Source of the DNA: Cytophagales bacterium | GTDB lineage: Bacteria; Bacteroidota; Bacteroidia; Cytophagales; Amoebophilaceae | Reading direction: 5' to 3' | DNA length: 9,856 nucleotides | NCBI GenBank assembly: GCA_022360235.1 | Contig: JAKSDE010000440.1 | Span: 1 to 9,856, forward strand | Shown: positions 1 to 5,797 of the stretch, in pieces | Layout of the letters: every line of letters begins with the position of its first letter | Position numbering within the stretch: the first letter of the stretch is position 1 | The notes under the pieces: model-generated | What the model saw: the letters and a program-made list of their open reading frames with translations, nothing else | What the model was told of the DNA's origin: nothing | The model's database searches: none | Program-made: the position numbers and the translations under genes

Positions 1-98
1 GAACTCGGAACTCAGAACTCGGAACTCAGAACTCGGAACTCAGAACTCGGAACTCAGAACTCGGAACTCAGAACTCGGAACTCAGAACTCGGAACTCG
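1..98. repeat. Heptamer tandem array (GAACTCR), seven 14-bp units
   Basis: Seven consecutive copies of the 14-mer GAACTCGGAACTCA, which is itself two heptamers, GAACTCG and GAACTCA. All copies are identical except the last base of the last unit (G instead of A at position 98). The array starts at the first base of the window, so its true length is unknown. It ends four bases before the ATG of the next gene and so occupies that gene's leader or promoter. Seven is not a multiple of three, so all three forward frames read the same cyclic codons and none contains a stop or an NTG start. The reverse strand contains TGA in the repeat. No spacers are present, so it is not a CRISPR. Confidence 0.97.
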
Positions 99-102
99 AA
101 AT

Positions 103-501
103 ATGAACAAAAATATTATCTTATTTGACGGGGTGTGTAATTTATGCAATGGGGCTGTCCAATTCATTATCAAACGAGATCCCAAAGGAATTTTTCAGTT
201 TGCGCCGTTGCAGGCTGAGATAGCACAAAAAATGCTACGACAACGCAATACTACCCCCTCAAAATATGACTCTATGCTGCTCATTCAAGATGACAAGGTG
301 TATACAAAGAGTACGGCTGCTTTAAAAATTGCTCAACAGCTAATAGGCATTTGGCGTCTTTTGTATGTTTTCATCATAGTTCCTAGATCCCTCCGAGACA
401 TAGTTTATGACTTTATCGCTGCTAATCGATATAGATTTTTTGGTAGGAGCAATCAGTGCATGATTCCCTCAAAAGCCATTAAAGCACGATTTATTTCCTA
501 A
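103..501 (+). CDS. DCC family thiol-disulfide oxidoreductase-like protein (DUF393, YuxK-like)
   Basis: A 132-residue protein of the DUF393/DCC family, named for its N-terminal Asp-Cys-Cys motif. The motif DGVCNLC is at residues 9-15, with D9 and the CxxC cysteines C12 and C15. The C-terminal part, ending in FFGRSNQCMIPS and KARF, also matches the family, and the length is normal, so the protein looks complete. Members are predicted thioredoxin-fold redox proteins, but their substrates are mostly unknown; a cytoplasmic location is likely because no signal peptide is seen. ATG 103 is the only plausible start in the window. It lies directly after the heptamer array, with no visible ribosome binding site. 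The reading frame stays open upstream through the array to the window edge, so an N-terminally extended form cannot be excluded. fabD follows 78 bp downstream with its own promoter motif. Confidence 0.87.
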   Translation: MNKNIILFDGVCNLCNGAVQFIIKRDPKGIFQFAPLQAEIAQKMLRQRNTTPSKYDSMLLIQDDKVYTKSTAALKIAQQLIGIWRLLYVFIIVPRSLRDIVYDFIAANRYRFFGRSNQCMIPSKAIKARFIS

Positions 502-517
502 ACAAGGGTAAATCGCT

Positions 518-585
518 TCAAATCAATCAATGGAATGCGTATAAATTGCTAACTTTGCCCTCTCAAATCAGTAAATGGAATGCGT
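518..585. repeat. Short direct repeat duplicating the fabD start region
   Basis: Two 23-bp copies, 518-540 and 563-585, match at 21 of 23 positions, differing only at the 9th and 11th bases. Both end in ATGGAATGCGT. The second copy contains the fabD start codon; the first reads ATG CGT ATA AAT TGC TAA, a five-codon dead end. The -7 promoter motif at 550-557 lies between the copies. Confidence 0.8.
550..557 (+). promoter_or_regulatory. Bacteroidota -7 promoter motif for fabD
   Basis: TAACTTTG matches the Bacteroidota consensus TAnnTTTG and ends 22 bases before the fabD ATG. No convincing TTG-type -33 element is seen about 20 bases upstream, so the call rests on the -7 box and its position. 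Confidence 0.5.
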
Positions 586-1452
586 GCTTATTTATTTCCA
601 GGACAAGGTGCTCAGTTTCCAGGGATGGGCAAAGAACTGTATGACCGATCTACAAAAGCAAAAATCTTATTTGAAGCAGCGAATAAACTTCTTGGCTTTC
701 GTATCACAGATATTATGTTCGAAGGTAGCCAAGAAGCACTTCAGCAAACGAAGATCACTCAACCGGCAATTTTTCTTTATGCTGTTATTCTTGCTGAAAC
801 TACGCCCAACTTCAAACCTGATAGGGTGGCGGGACATTCCTTAGGAGAGTTTTCAGCCCTCGTAGCGAATAAAGTACTCTCTTTTGAAGACGGGCTCAAG
901 CTAGTTACTGAAAGGGCATGGGCAATGCAAGAAGCTTGTGAACGTGTACCCGGTACCATGGCAGCTGTAGTAGGCCTTGAAGACAAAACAGTAGAACAAC
1001 TATGCGATTCGATAGATGAAGTAGTGGTACCTGCCAACTACAACTGCCCCGGCCAATTAGTGATATCGGGTAGTATGAAGGGAGTCGAACTTGCTTGTGA
1101 AGCCATGAAAAAAGCAGGTGCCAAGCGAGTTATACCCCTTCAAGTAGGGGGTGCTTTTCATTCACCCTTGATGGAGCCTGCTAGATACAGGCTAGCGAAA
1201 GCCATCACTCATACGAAATTCTATCAAGGCATATGTCCTATTTATCAGAATGTGGATGCTTTGCCTTCGACAGATCTAGAGGTTATCAAAGATAACCTTA
1301 TGATGCAGTTAACTTCTCCGGTACGATGGACCCCAACGATCTTGAATATGATGCAGGATGGAACGACGCATTTCATCGCGTGTGGTCCTGGTAAGGTGTT
1401 GCAGGGACTTGTCAAAAAGATTGATACAGCGGCTCATATTACTGCTGTGTAG
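580..1452 (+). CDS. fabD: Malonyl-CoA:ACP transacylase
   Basis: Transfers the malonyl group from malonyl-CoA to acyl carrier protein, supplying the extender unit for type II fatty acid synthesis in the cytoplasm. The 290 residues are full length for FabD. The N-terminal LFPGQGAQ is at 5-12, the nucleophile elbow GHSLG at 85-89 with catalytic S87, the malonyl-carboxylate-binding arginine at R112 in TERAW, and the catalytic histidine at H194 in GGAFHSP. The Ser-His spacing agrees with E. coli FabD (S92/H201). ATG 580 is chosen because MRAYLFPGQG gives the usual short N-terminus. An ATG at 575 is in another frame. The gene stands apart from other fab genes; the only one nearby, fabG, is on the opposite strand and converges on it with 11 bp between the stops. 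A -7 box precedes it at 550-557. Confidence 0.96.
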   Translation: MRAYLFPGQGAQFPGMGKELYDRSTKAKILFEAANKLLGFRITDIMFEGSQEALQQTKITQPAIFLYAVILAETTPNFKPDRVAGHSLGEFSALVANKVLSFEDGLKLVTERAWAMQEACERVPGTMAAVVGLEDKTVEQLCDSIDEVVVPANYNCPGQLVISGSMKGVELACEAMKKAGAKRVIPLQVGGAFHSPLMEPARYRLAKAITHTKFYQGICPIYQNVDALPSTDLEVIKDNLMMQLTSPVRWTPTILNMMQDGTTHFIACGPGKVLQGLVKKIDTAAHITAV

Positions 1453-1463
1453 TATACCTAGGC

Positions 1464-2213
1464 TCATGTCACCATGCCCCCATCGACTTGAATCACTTGA
1501 CCAGTAATGTAGCTTGCAGCCTCTGAGGCAAGGAATACAGCACAGTTGGCTACCTCTTCTGGCTTTCCTGTTCGTTGTAAGGGGATAGCTTTTTTTAAAC
1601 GTTGTTCTACTTTCTCGCCTAATCCTTTTGTCATGTTTGTGTCAATAAAGCCGGGTGCAATGGCATTAACACGCACATTTCTTGCTCCCAGTTCTAAAGC
1701 AAGGGACTTTGTAAAGCCAATGATCCCCGCTTTGGAAGCAGCATAATTCGTTTGGCCAGCATTGCCTTTTAGGCCAATAATAGAACTCATATTAATAATA
1801 GCGCCGCTTCGTTGCTTCATAAAGGTGCTTATGGCAGCCTTTGTTGTGTTAAAGACAGATTTCAGGTTAGCGTTCATCACCTCGTCCCATGACTTTTCAT
1901 CCATACGTAGTAACAGATTATCCCTTGCAATACCAGCATTATTCACCAAGATATCTAAACAGCCAAATGTATGCACAATAGTTTGAATAAGGGCTGCTGC
2001 TGCTTTGTAATCTGAGGCATCAGAACGATAGCCCTTTGCTTTAACGCCCCTACCTTGTAATTCTTTTTCTAAGGCTTGTGCTTTCTCTACACTAGATAAA
2101 TAGGTAAAAGCTACATTGGCACCTTCTTCTGCAAATTTCTCTGCAATAGCCCCGCCAATACCCCTAGCGGCTCCTGTAATGAGGGCTGTCTTACCTTTAA
2201 GTTGTTTCATCAT
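1464..2213 (-). CDS. fabG: 3-oxoacyl-[acyl-carrier-protein] reductase
   Basis: NADPH-dependent reduction of 3-oxoacyl-ACP to 3-hydroxyacyl-ACP, the first reductive step of fatty acid elongation. The 249-residue protein is a classical short-chain dehydrogenase. The cofactor motif TGAARGIG is at 13-20, NNAG at 91-94, and the catalytic tetrad reads N116, S144, Y157 and K161 (YAASK at 157-161). PGFIDTNMT and the C-terminal VDGGMVT are typical of FabG and separate it from generic SDR enzymes. Two adjacent ATG codons (2213 and 2210) give either 249 or 248 residues; I cannot choose between them. No TAnnTTTG box is evident upstream on this strand. In many bacteria fabD and fabG are adjacent and co-directional; here they are tail to tail, so they must be transcribed separately. 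Confidence 0.95.
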   Translation of the reverse strand: MMKQLKGKTALITGAARGIGGAIAEKFAEEGANVAFTYLSSVEKAQALEKELQGRGVKAKGYRSDASDYKAAAALIQTIVHTFGCLDILVNNAGIARDNLLLRMDEKSWDEVMNANLKSVFNTTKAAISTFMKQRSGAIINMSSIIGLKGNAGQTNYAASKAGIIGFTKSLALELGARNVRVNAIAPGFIDTNMTKGLGEKVEQRLKKAIPLQRTGKPEEVANCAVFLASEAASYITGQVIQVDGGMVT

Positions 2214-2286
2214 GCTCTTATGTGATTTGTGCTATACGTCCCTAATTCAATGGCTATGCAACGATAGGAGTGGCTTCTTGAACCTA

Positions 2287-2303
2287 GTAAGTTATAAACT
2301 TAC
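2287..2303. repeat. Perfect hairpin, 7-bp stem
   Basis: GTAAGTT-ATA-AACTTAC, a perfect 7-bp inverted repeat with a 3-base centre, in the leader region of fabG. It could be an operator-like palindrome or an RNA hairpin in a fabG 5' leader. No T-run follows, so a terminator is unlikely. Confidence 0.5.
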
Positions 2304-2308
2304 CGACA

Positions 2309-2345
2309 CGCTACTACACCTACACTGATAGGTATCACGGTAGCG
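2309..2345. repeat. Nested inverted repeat
   Basis: The outer arms CGCTAC (2309-2314) and GTAGCG (2340-2345) enclose the inner palindrome TGATA-GG-TATCA (2326-2337). It lies six bases after the 2287-2303 hairpin. Its function is unknown. Confidence 0.4.
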
Positions 2346-2428
2346 GAAATAACGTTTTGTCTAAATCGCACCAGCCTTTGGTACGCTCCCCATCGCCCCC
2401 AAACCCTCATGGGCTATGGATAAAAAAT

Positions 2429-2517
2429 TTTGCCTAATTTTTGTTAAACTCTTCAGGCAAAGGTAAAGCTTTTTGTGGAAATCCCTTATACTTTTTCGAG
2501 CTAGTTCATTGCCTGAA
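2429..2517 (+). promoter_or_regulatory. Alternative-pairing inverted repeats upstream of lpd
   Basis: Three related segments compete for pairing. TTTGCCT (2429-2435) complements AGGCAAA (2455-2461). The overlapping TTCAGGCAA (2452-2460) complements TTGCCTGAA (2509-2517) over nine bases, extendable by three more pairs after a one-base bulge. Only one stem can form at a time, as in attenuators and riboswitches. The -7 box I assign to lpd lies downstream at 2576, so a leader role would need an additional upstream promoter. Confidence 0.3.
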
Positions 2518-2575
2518 AGAGGAGGTTACTCACTGCTCAACTTGTGCTATTATTTTTTTTCTACCCATTAAAAAC

Positions 2576-2583
2576 TAATTTTG
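2576..2583 (+). promoter_or_regulatory. -7 promoter motif for lpd
   Basis: TAATTTTG fits TAnnTTTG and ends 50 bases before the lpd ATG. A T-run (2553-2560) occupies the place expected for the -33 element; no clean TTG is there. Confidence 0.4.
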
Positions 2584-2633
2584 TCTCCTAATATAGTGAC
2601 GTTAATAAAAAGCTTTATACATCATCTTCGTCT

Positions 2634-4028
2634 ATGGCAGCAAAGTATAATCTTATTGTAATTGGTAGCGGTCCTGGTGGTTATGTAGCAGCCATTAGAG
2701 CTGCACAACTAGGTATGAAAGTCGGTGTAGTAGAAAAAGAATCGTTAGGGGGTGTTTGCTTAAACTGGGGGTGTATACCTACCAAAGCACTATTGAAAAG
2801 CGCCCAAGTTTTTGACTATGTCAAGCACGCTGCCGATTACGGCATCAAAGTAAAAAATAGTGCTGTAGACTTCGAAGGTATGATCAAGAGAAGTCGGAAT
2901 ATAGCAGATGGCATGAGTAAAGGTATCCAATTTCTCTTTAAGAAAAATAAGATTGATGCCATTTACGGCGTGGGGAAACTTAAGACGAATAAAACAGTAG
3001 AAGTCAAAGATAAACAAGGTAAGCTTACCGATTACCAAGCAGAACATATCATTATTGCCACAGGAGGAAGAAGTAAAGCATTGCCTCATATACCCATTGA
3101 TAACAAAAAGGTGGTGGGCTATAGAAAAGCGATGGTATTAGACAAAAAGCCTACTACGATGGTAGTCCTTGGCGCTGGTGCTATTGGGGTTGAATTTGCT
3201 TACTTCTATAATACCATTGGCACCGAAGTAACTATTGTAGAGTATATGCCCCGTCTTGTGCCTTTAGAAGATGAAGATATATCCAGACAATTAGAAAAAT
3301 CGTTTAAAAAAGCAGGTATTAAAGCCTACACAAAGTCAGAAGCTACCCAAGTAGATACAAAAGGAGGAAAATGTAAAGTAACTGTTAAAACAGACAAAGG
3401 AGAGGAGCAAATAGCCTGCGATGTCGTTCTTTCTGCAGTGGGTATAGACACCAACTTAACAGGCATCGGTCTGGAAGAAGTAGGCGTAGCTACAGAGAAA
3501 GACAAAATTATTGTAGATGATTTCTACCATACTAACATCTCTGGTATTTATGCTATTGGAGATGTGGTAAAAGGCCCCACCTTAGCCCATGTAGCTTCGG
3601 CAGAAGGCATTGTATGCGTAGAAAAAATGGCTGGCCTGAATCCAGAACCCCTACCCTACAACAACCTTCCTGCTTGTACTTACTGTCAGCCTGAGATTGC
3701 CTCTGTAGGCTATACCGAGAAAGCTGCCCAAGAAGCAGGATACGATATAAAGGTGGGGAAATTCCCTTTTACAGCCTCGGGCAAAGCCAATGCCGCTGGT
3801 ACGAAAGAAGGCTTTGTGAAAGTTATCTTTGACGCCCAATATGGCGAATGGCTAGGAGCTCATATGATTGGCGCCCATGTTACAGAGTTGATTGCAGAAG
3901 CGGTCGCTGCTAGAAAGCTAGAGACTACCGGTCGCGAGATCATCAAATCCGTTCACCCACATCCTACTATGTCTGAAGCTATCATGGAAGCAACAGCCGA
4001 TGCCTATGATGAAGTAATCCATTTGTAG
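2634..4028 (+). CDS. lpd: Dihydrolipoyl dehydrogenase (E3)
   Basis: Flavoprotein that reoxidises dihydrolipoyl groups of 2-oxoacid dehydrogenase (and glycine cleavage) complexes, passing electrons through a disulfide and FAD to NAD+. The 464 residues are full length. The FAD-binding GSGPGGYVAA starts at residue 11 and the redox disulfide is C42/C47 in GGVCLNWGCIPTK. A second dinucleotide fold carries GAGAIGVEFA, and the FAD contact GIYAIGDV precedes the dimerisation domain. The C-terminal HPHPTMSE holds the catalytic base H443 and E448, which act across the dimer. ATG 2634 puts the first glycine motif at the usual distance from the N-terminus. No E1 or E2 genes are beside it, so the complex it serves cannot be told from context. 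It is monocistronic as far as seen: 420 bp separate it from fabG and 242 bp from the porin gene. Confidence 0.96.
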   Translation: MAAKYNLIVIGSGPGGYVAAIRAAQLGMKVGVVEKESLGGVCLNWGCIPTKALLKSAQVFDYVKHAADYGIKVKNSAVDFEGMIKRSRNIADGMSKGIQFLFKKNKIDAIYGVGKLKTNKTVEVKDKQGKLTDYQAEHIIIATGGRSKALPHIPIDNKKVVGYRKAMVLDKKPTTMVVLGAGAIGVEFAYFYNTIGTEVTIVEYMPRLVPLEDEDISRQLEKSFKKAGIKAYTKSEATQVDTKGGKCKVTVKTDKGEEQIACDVVLSAVGIDTNLTGIGLEEVGVATEKDKIIVDDFYHTNISGIYAIGDVVKGPTLAHVASAEGIVCVEKMAGLNPEPLPYNNLPACTYCQPEIASVGYTEKAAQEAGYDIKVGKFPFTASGKANAAGTKEGFVKVIFDAQYGEWLGAHMIGAHVTELIAEAVAARKLETTGREIIKSVHPHPTMSEAIMEATADAYDEVIHL

Positions 4029-4177
4029 TCATCTATCCTTAGCTTAACAACCTTACCCCAGCCCTATTCATTACTTTTGAAGCATACGGGCACGACGCAT
4101 TTACTTGATCGCGTTAATAGTTTTTGCTTTATCATGCTTAAATTTTTTTCTCTCCAAGAAGTATCGTACTTTAGATT

Positions 4178-4198
4178 ACTTTTTTAATAAAAAAAAGT
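4178..4198. repeat. AT palindrome between lpd and the porin gene
   Basis: ACTTTTTT and AAAAAAGT flank a 5-base centre (AATAA). It is a possible weak bidirectional terminator for lpd, 150 bp after its stop, but it contains almost no G or C and may only be part of the AT-rich promoter region just downstream. Confidence 0.3.
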
Positions 4199-4208
4199 GT
4201 ATAATTGT

Positions 4209-4240
4209 ATTGTTGTTAATTTTATTCTAAATTAACTTTG
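4209..4240 (+). promoter_or_regulatory. Bacteroidota-type promoter of the porin gene
   Basis: A -33 element ATTG (4209-4212), a 20-base spacer and the -7 box TAACTTTG (4233-4240) match the known Bacteroidota architecture. The box ends 30 bases before the porin ATG. It is the best-formed promoter in the window. Confidence 0.6.
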
Positions 4241-4270
4241 TTCTAATGTCTAAACCTAATATTTTTTGCT

Positions 4271-5512
4271 ATGATGAATAAAACAATTAAAAACTACTTA
4301 CAAAAACTTTTTCCCTCATTAAGGGTACTTACTTTATTAATCTGCCTTCCTGTGTTAAAAATGCAGGCACAGGCTTCCACCACGGGCCTCAAGGTAACTG
4401 CAGGAGATTCAACCCTTTCTATTAAGTGGTATGGCCAAGGTAGATTAGATGCGATCGGTGACCTGAACCGAACAGATGCTACTATTGACTTTGTTCCCTA
4501 TAAAATTCCTGTAACGACCGATGGCATAACTAAAAACCAAGGGCAAAGAACCACTTTTAATGCAGTTACCGCAAGAATAGGAGTAGATGCAGGCATTCCG
4601 CTTAAGTTTCAAGAAGAACCTATCAACATTAAGGTGGAAGGTGACTTTAGCGGTAGGGCAGCGAATGCCTCTGCTCCACTGTTTAGATTAAGAAAAGCCT
4701 ATACAAATTTTAGGAAATTTATCATCGGTTTACATCCATCCAGCTTTTCTGATTTTGACGTATCTCCTAAAACACTTGATCTGGCGGGTCCTAGTGGTTT
4801 TGTAGGGAGTTATAGGACGCAAGTAGCATGGACTGATGATGTCAATGATAAATTCAACTACACGATCTCTATAGAAGATGCCCCCTTGGCAGAAGCGTAT
4901 GAGGCTAATAATTTAGTGCAAAGAAAGTCTATTCCTGCTTTCGCTGCCAATATAAAATGGAAAGGCGAATTTGGTCACATACAATTAGCAGGCTTACTGA
5001 GAACCATAGAATATCATAATAGAGAGGAAAAAAGAAACTTCAATGTGACAGGGGGCGGGGGCTTGTTGAGTAGTGCGATTAACATCGCTCCTAAAAGGAC
5101 AGCGCTTAAGCTACAAGCGGTTTATGGTACCGGCATAGGTAGTTATATAGGGGGATTATATGATATGGATGGGGAAACTTCGAGAGCTATTACTACGACT
5201 ATCCAAAGACCAGAACTAGATAAAGCAGACATAACGGCCATCAATGCGGGGGGAGGCACAGTAGGGATTGACCACTACTGGATGCCAGAGAAACTTCGGT
5301 CAACCTTCTCTTATAGCATGATTCAAGCAGAAAAAATGGATCGGGAACCTGATGAGTTTAAAACCAGCCATTACGTCTCTGCTAACGTTGTCTGGGAACT
5401 CACTAAGCAAATAAGCTTTGGGGGTGAGTATTTGTGGGGTAAGCGAATTAATGTTAATGACAGGAGTGGCGAGGCTCACCGCGTTCAAGCTACCGCCTTG
5501 TTTGCTTTCTAG
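4271..5512 (+). CDS. DcaP-like outer-membrane porin
   Basis: A 413-residue exported protein that I assign to the DcaP-like trimeric porin family. In Acinetobacter, DcaP takes up dicarboxylic and aromatic acids; the substrate here is unknown. Residues 1 to about 35 form a signal peptide: basic N-region, hydrophobic core VLTLLICLPVL, and likely cleavage near AQA at 33-35. The mature part opens with the family pattern GRLDAIGD, FVPYKIPV, TARIGVDAGIPL and KVEGDF. It then shows LRKAYTNF, the place where DcaP-type proteins describe their barrel strands, and GPSGFVGSYRTQ. Alternating hydrophobic and polar strands continue to a terminal phenylalanine (ALFAF), the usual signal for the BAM machinery. 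ATG codons at 4271 and 4274 are both possible starts. The gene has its own promoter and a terminator-like hairpin downstream, so it is probably transcribed alone. Family assignment is from motifs recalled, not from a search. Confidence 0.75.
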   Translation: MMNKTIKNYLQKLFPSLRVLTLLICLPVLKMQAQASTTGLKVTAGDSTLSIKWYGQGRLDAIGDLNRTDATIDFVPYKIPVTTDGITKNQGQRTTFNAVTARIGVDAGIPLKFQEEPINIKVEGDFSGRAANASAPLFRLRKAYTNFRKFIIGLHPSSFSDFDVSPKTLDLAGPSGFVGSYRTQVAWTDDVNDKFNYTISIEDAPLAEAYEANNLVQRKSIPAFAANIKWKGEFGHIQLAGLLRTIEYHNREEKRNFNVTGGGGLLSSAINIAPKRTALKLQAVYGTGIGSYIGGLYDMDGETSRAITTTIQRPELDKADITAINAGGGTVGIDHYWMPEKLRSTFSYSMIQAEKMDREPDEFKTSHYVSANVVWELTKQISFGGEYLWGKRINVNDRSGEAHRVQATALFAF

Positions 5513-5524
5513 CGTATAGCTTTC

Positions 5525-5562
5525 TTTAAAAGATCGTAAGGCGTTATAGCCTTACCTTTAAA
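5525..5562 (+). terminator. Terminator-like hairpin after the porin gene
   Basis: A perfect 7-bp stem GTAAGGC (5536-5542) / GCCTTAC (5549-5555) with a 6-base loop, extended by an outer TTTAAA pair (5525-5530 / 5557-5562). It starts 13 bases after the porin stop. The outer A/T arms could make it work in either direction. Confidence 0.6.
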
Positions 5563-5592
5563 CAAAAAGTTACAACAAACCGAAAAGGGAGA

Positions 5593-5640
5593 GCTTCCTT
5601 TTATTCAAGCCAGACGGCTCTAATAGGAGTAAAAGGAAGC
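5593..5640. repeat. Long hairpin, 14-bp stem, between porin and baeRF genes
   Basis: GCTTCCTTTTATTC (5593-5606) pairs with GAGTAAAAGGAAGC (5627-5640) over 14 positions, 13 Watson-Crick and one G-U wobble. The 20-base loop itself holds AGCC-AGAC-GGCT (5608-5619). No T-run follows on the + strand. On the - strand the stem is followed after a few bases by CCCTTTT. It could be a second terminator, an mRNA-stabilising hairpin or a small mobile-repeat remnant. Confidence 0.6.
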
Positions 5641-5797
5641 ATTACGATACAACAATGAATTGTAGGGCTAGGATAATTTGTTTAAGTCAAAACAGCTAGC
5701 AAGGGTCAATCCAGTTTTTGGATAGGATCTGTTTGTGGTTATAGATAGGTTTTGCTTATTTTTATAGTAGGAAATAAGTAAATAAAAATAGTTAGCC

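Larger units (their letters stand above)
2214..2633. other. Divergent intergenic region between fabG and lpd, rich in inverted repeats
   Basis: These 420 bp separate the two gene starts and hold no supportable gene. The fabG side has a perfect 7-bp hairpin (2287-2303) and a nested inverted repeat (2309-2345). The lpd side has a set of mutually exclusive inverted repeats (2429-2517) and a -7 box at 2576-2583. An 11-bp inverted repeat (TAAAGCTTTTT at 2464-2474, AAAAAGCTTTA at 2607-2617) is also present, but it is AT-rich and partly self-palindromic. No tRNA-like cloverleaf was found. Confidence 0.6.

Noticed and set aside
1..98. CRISPR array.
   Set aside because: The repeats are contiguous heptamers with no spacers.
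489..507. A 16 of 19 match between 489-507 (end of the DCC gene) and 590-608 (start of fabD) as further evidence of duplication.
   Set aside because: Both sides are ordinary coding sequence for conserved residues of their own families and are AT-rich, so coincidence is the simpler explanation.
1546..2328. Three + strand open frames overlapping fabG (1546-1746, 1762-1986, 2116-2328).
   Set aside because: They are antisense to well-supported fabG codons and encode nothing recognisable.
2464..2617. Inverted repeat TAAAGCTTTTT / AAAAAGCTTTA as the termini of a miniature mobile element before lpd.
   Set aside because: The word is AT-rich and nearly self-complementary, no target-site duplication was seen, and the interval contains the likely lpd promoter.
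5655..5699. A 14-codon ORF (ATG 5655) between the porin and baeRF genes.
   Set aside because: Too short, with no recognised product and no initiation signal or conservation evidence.
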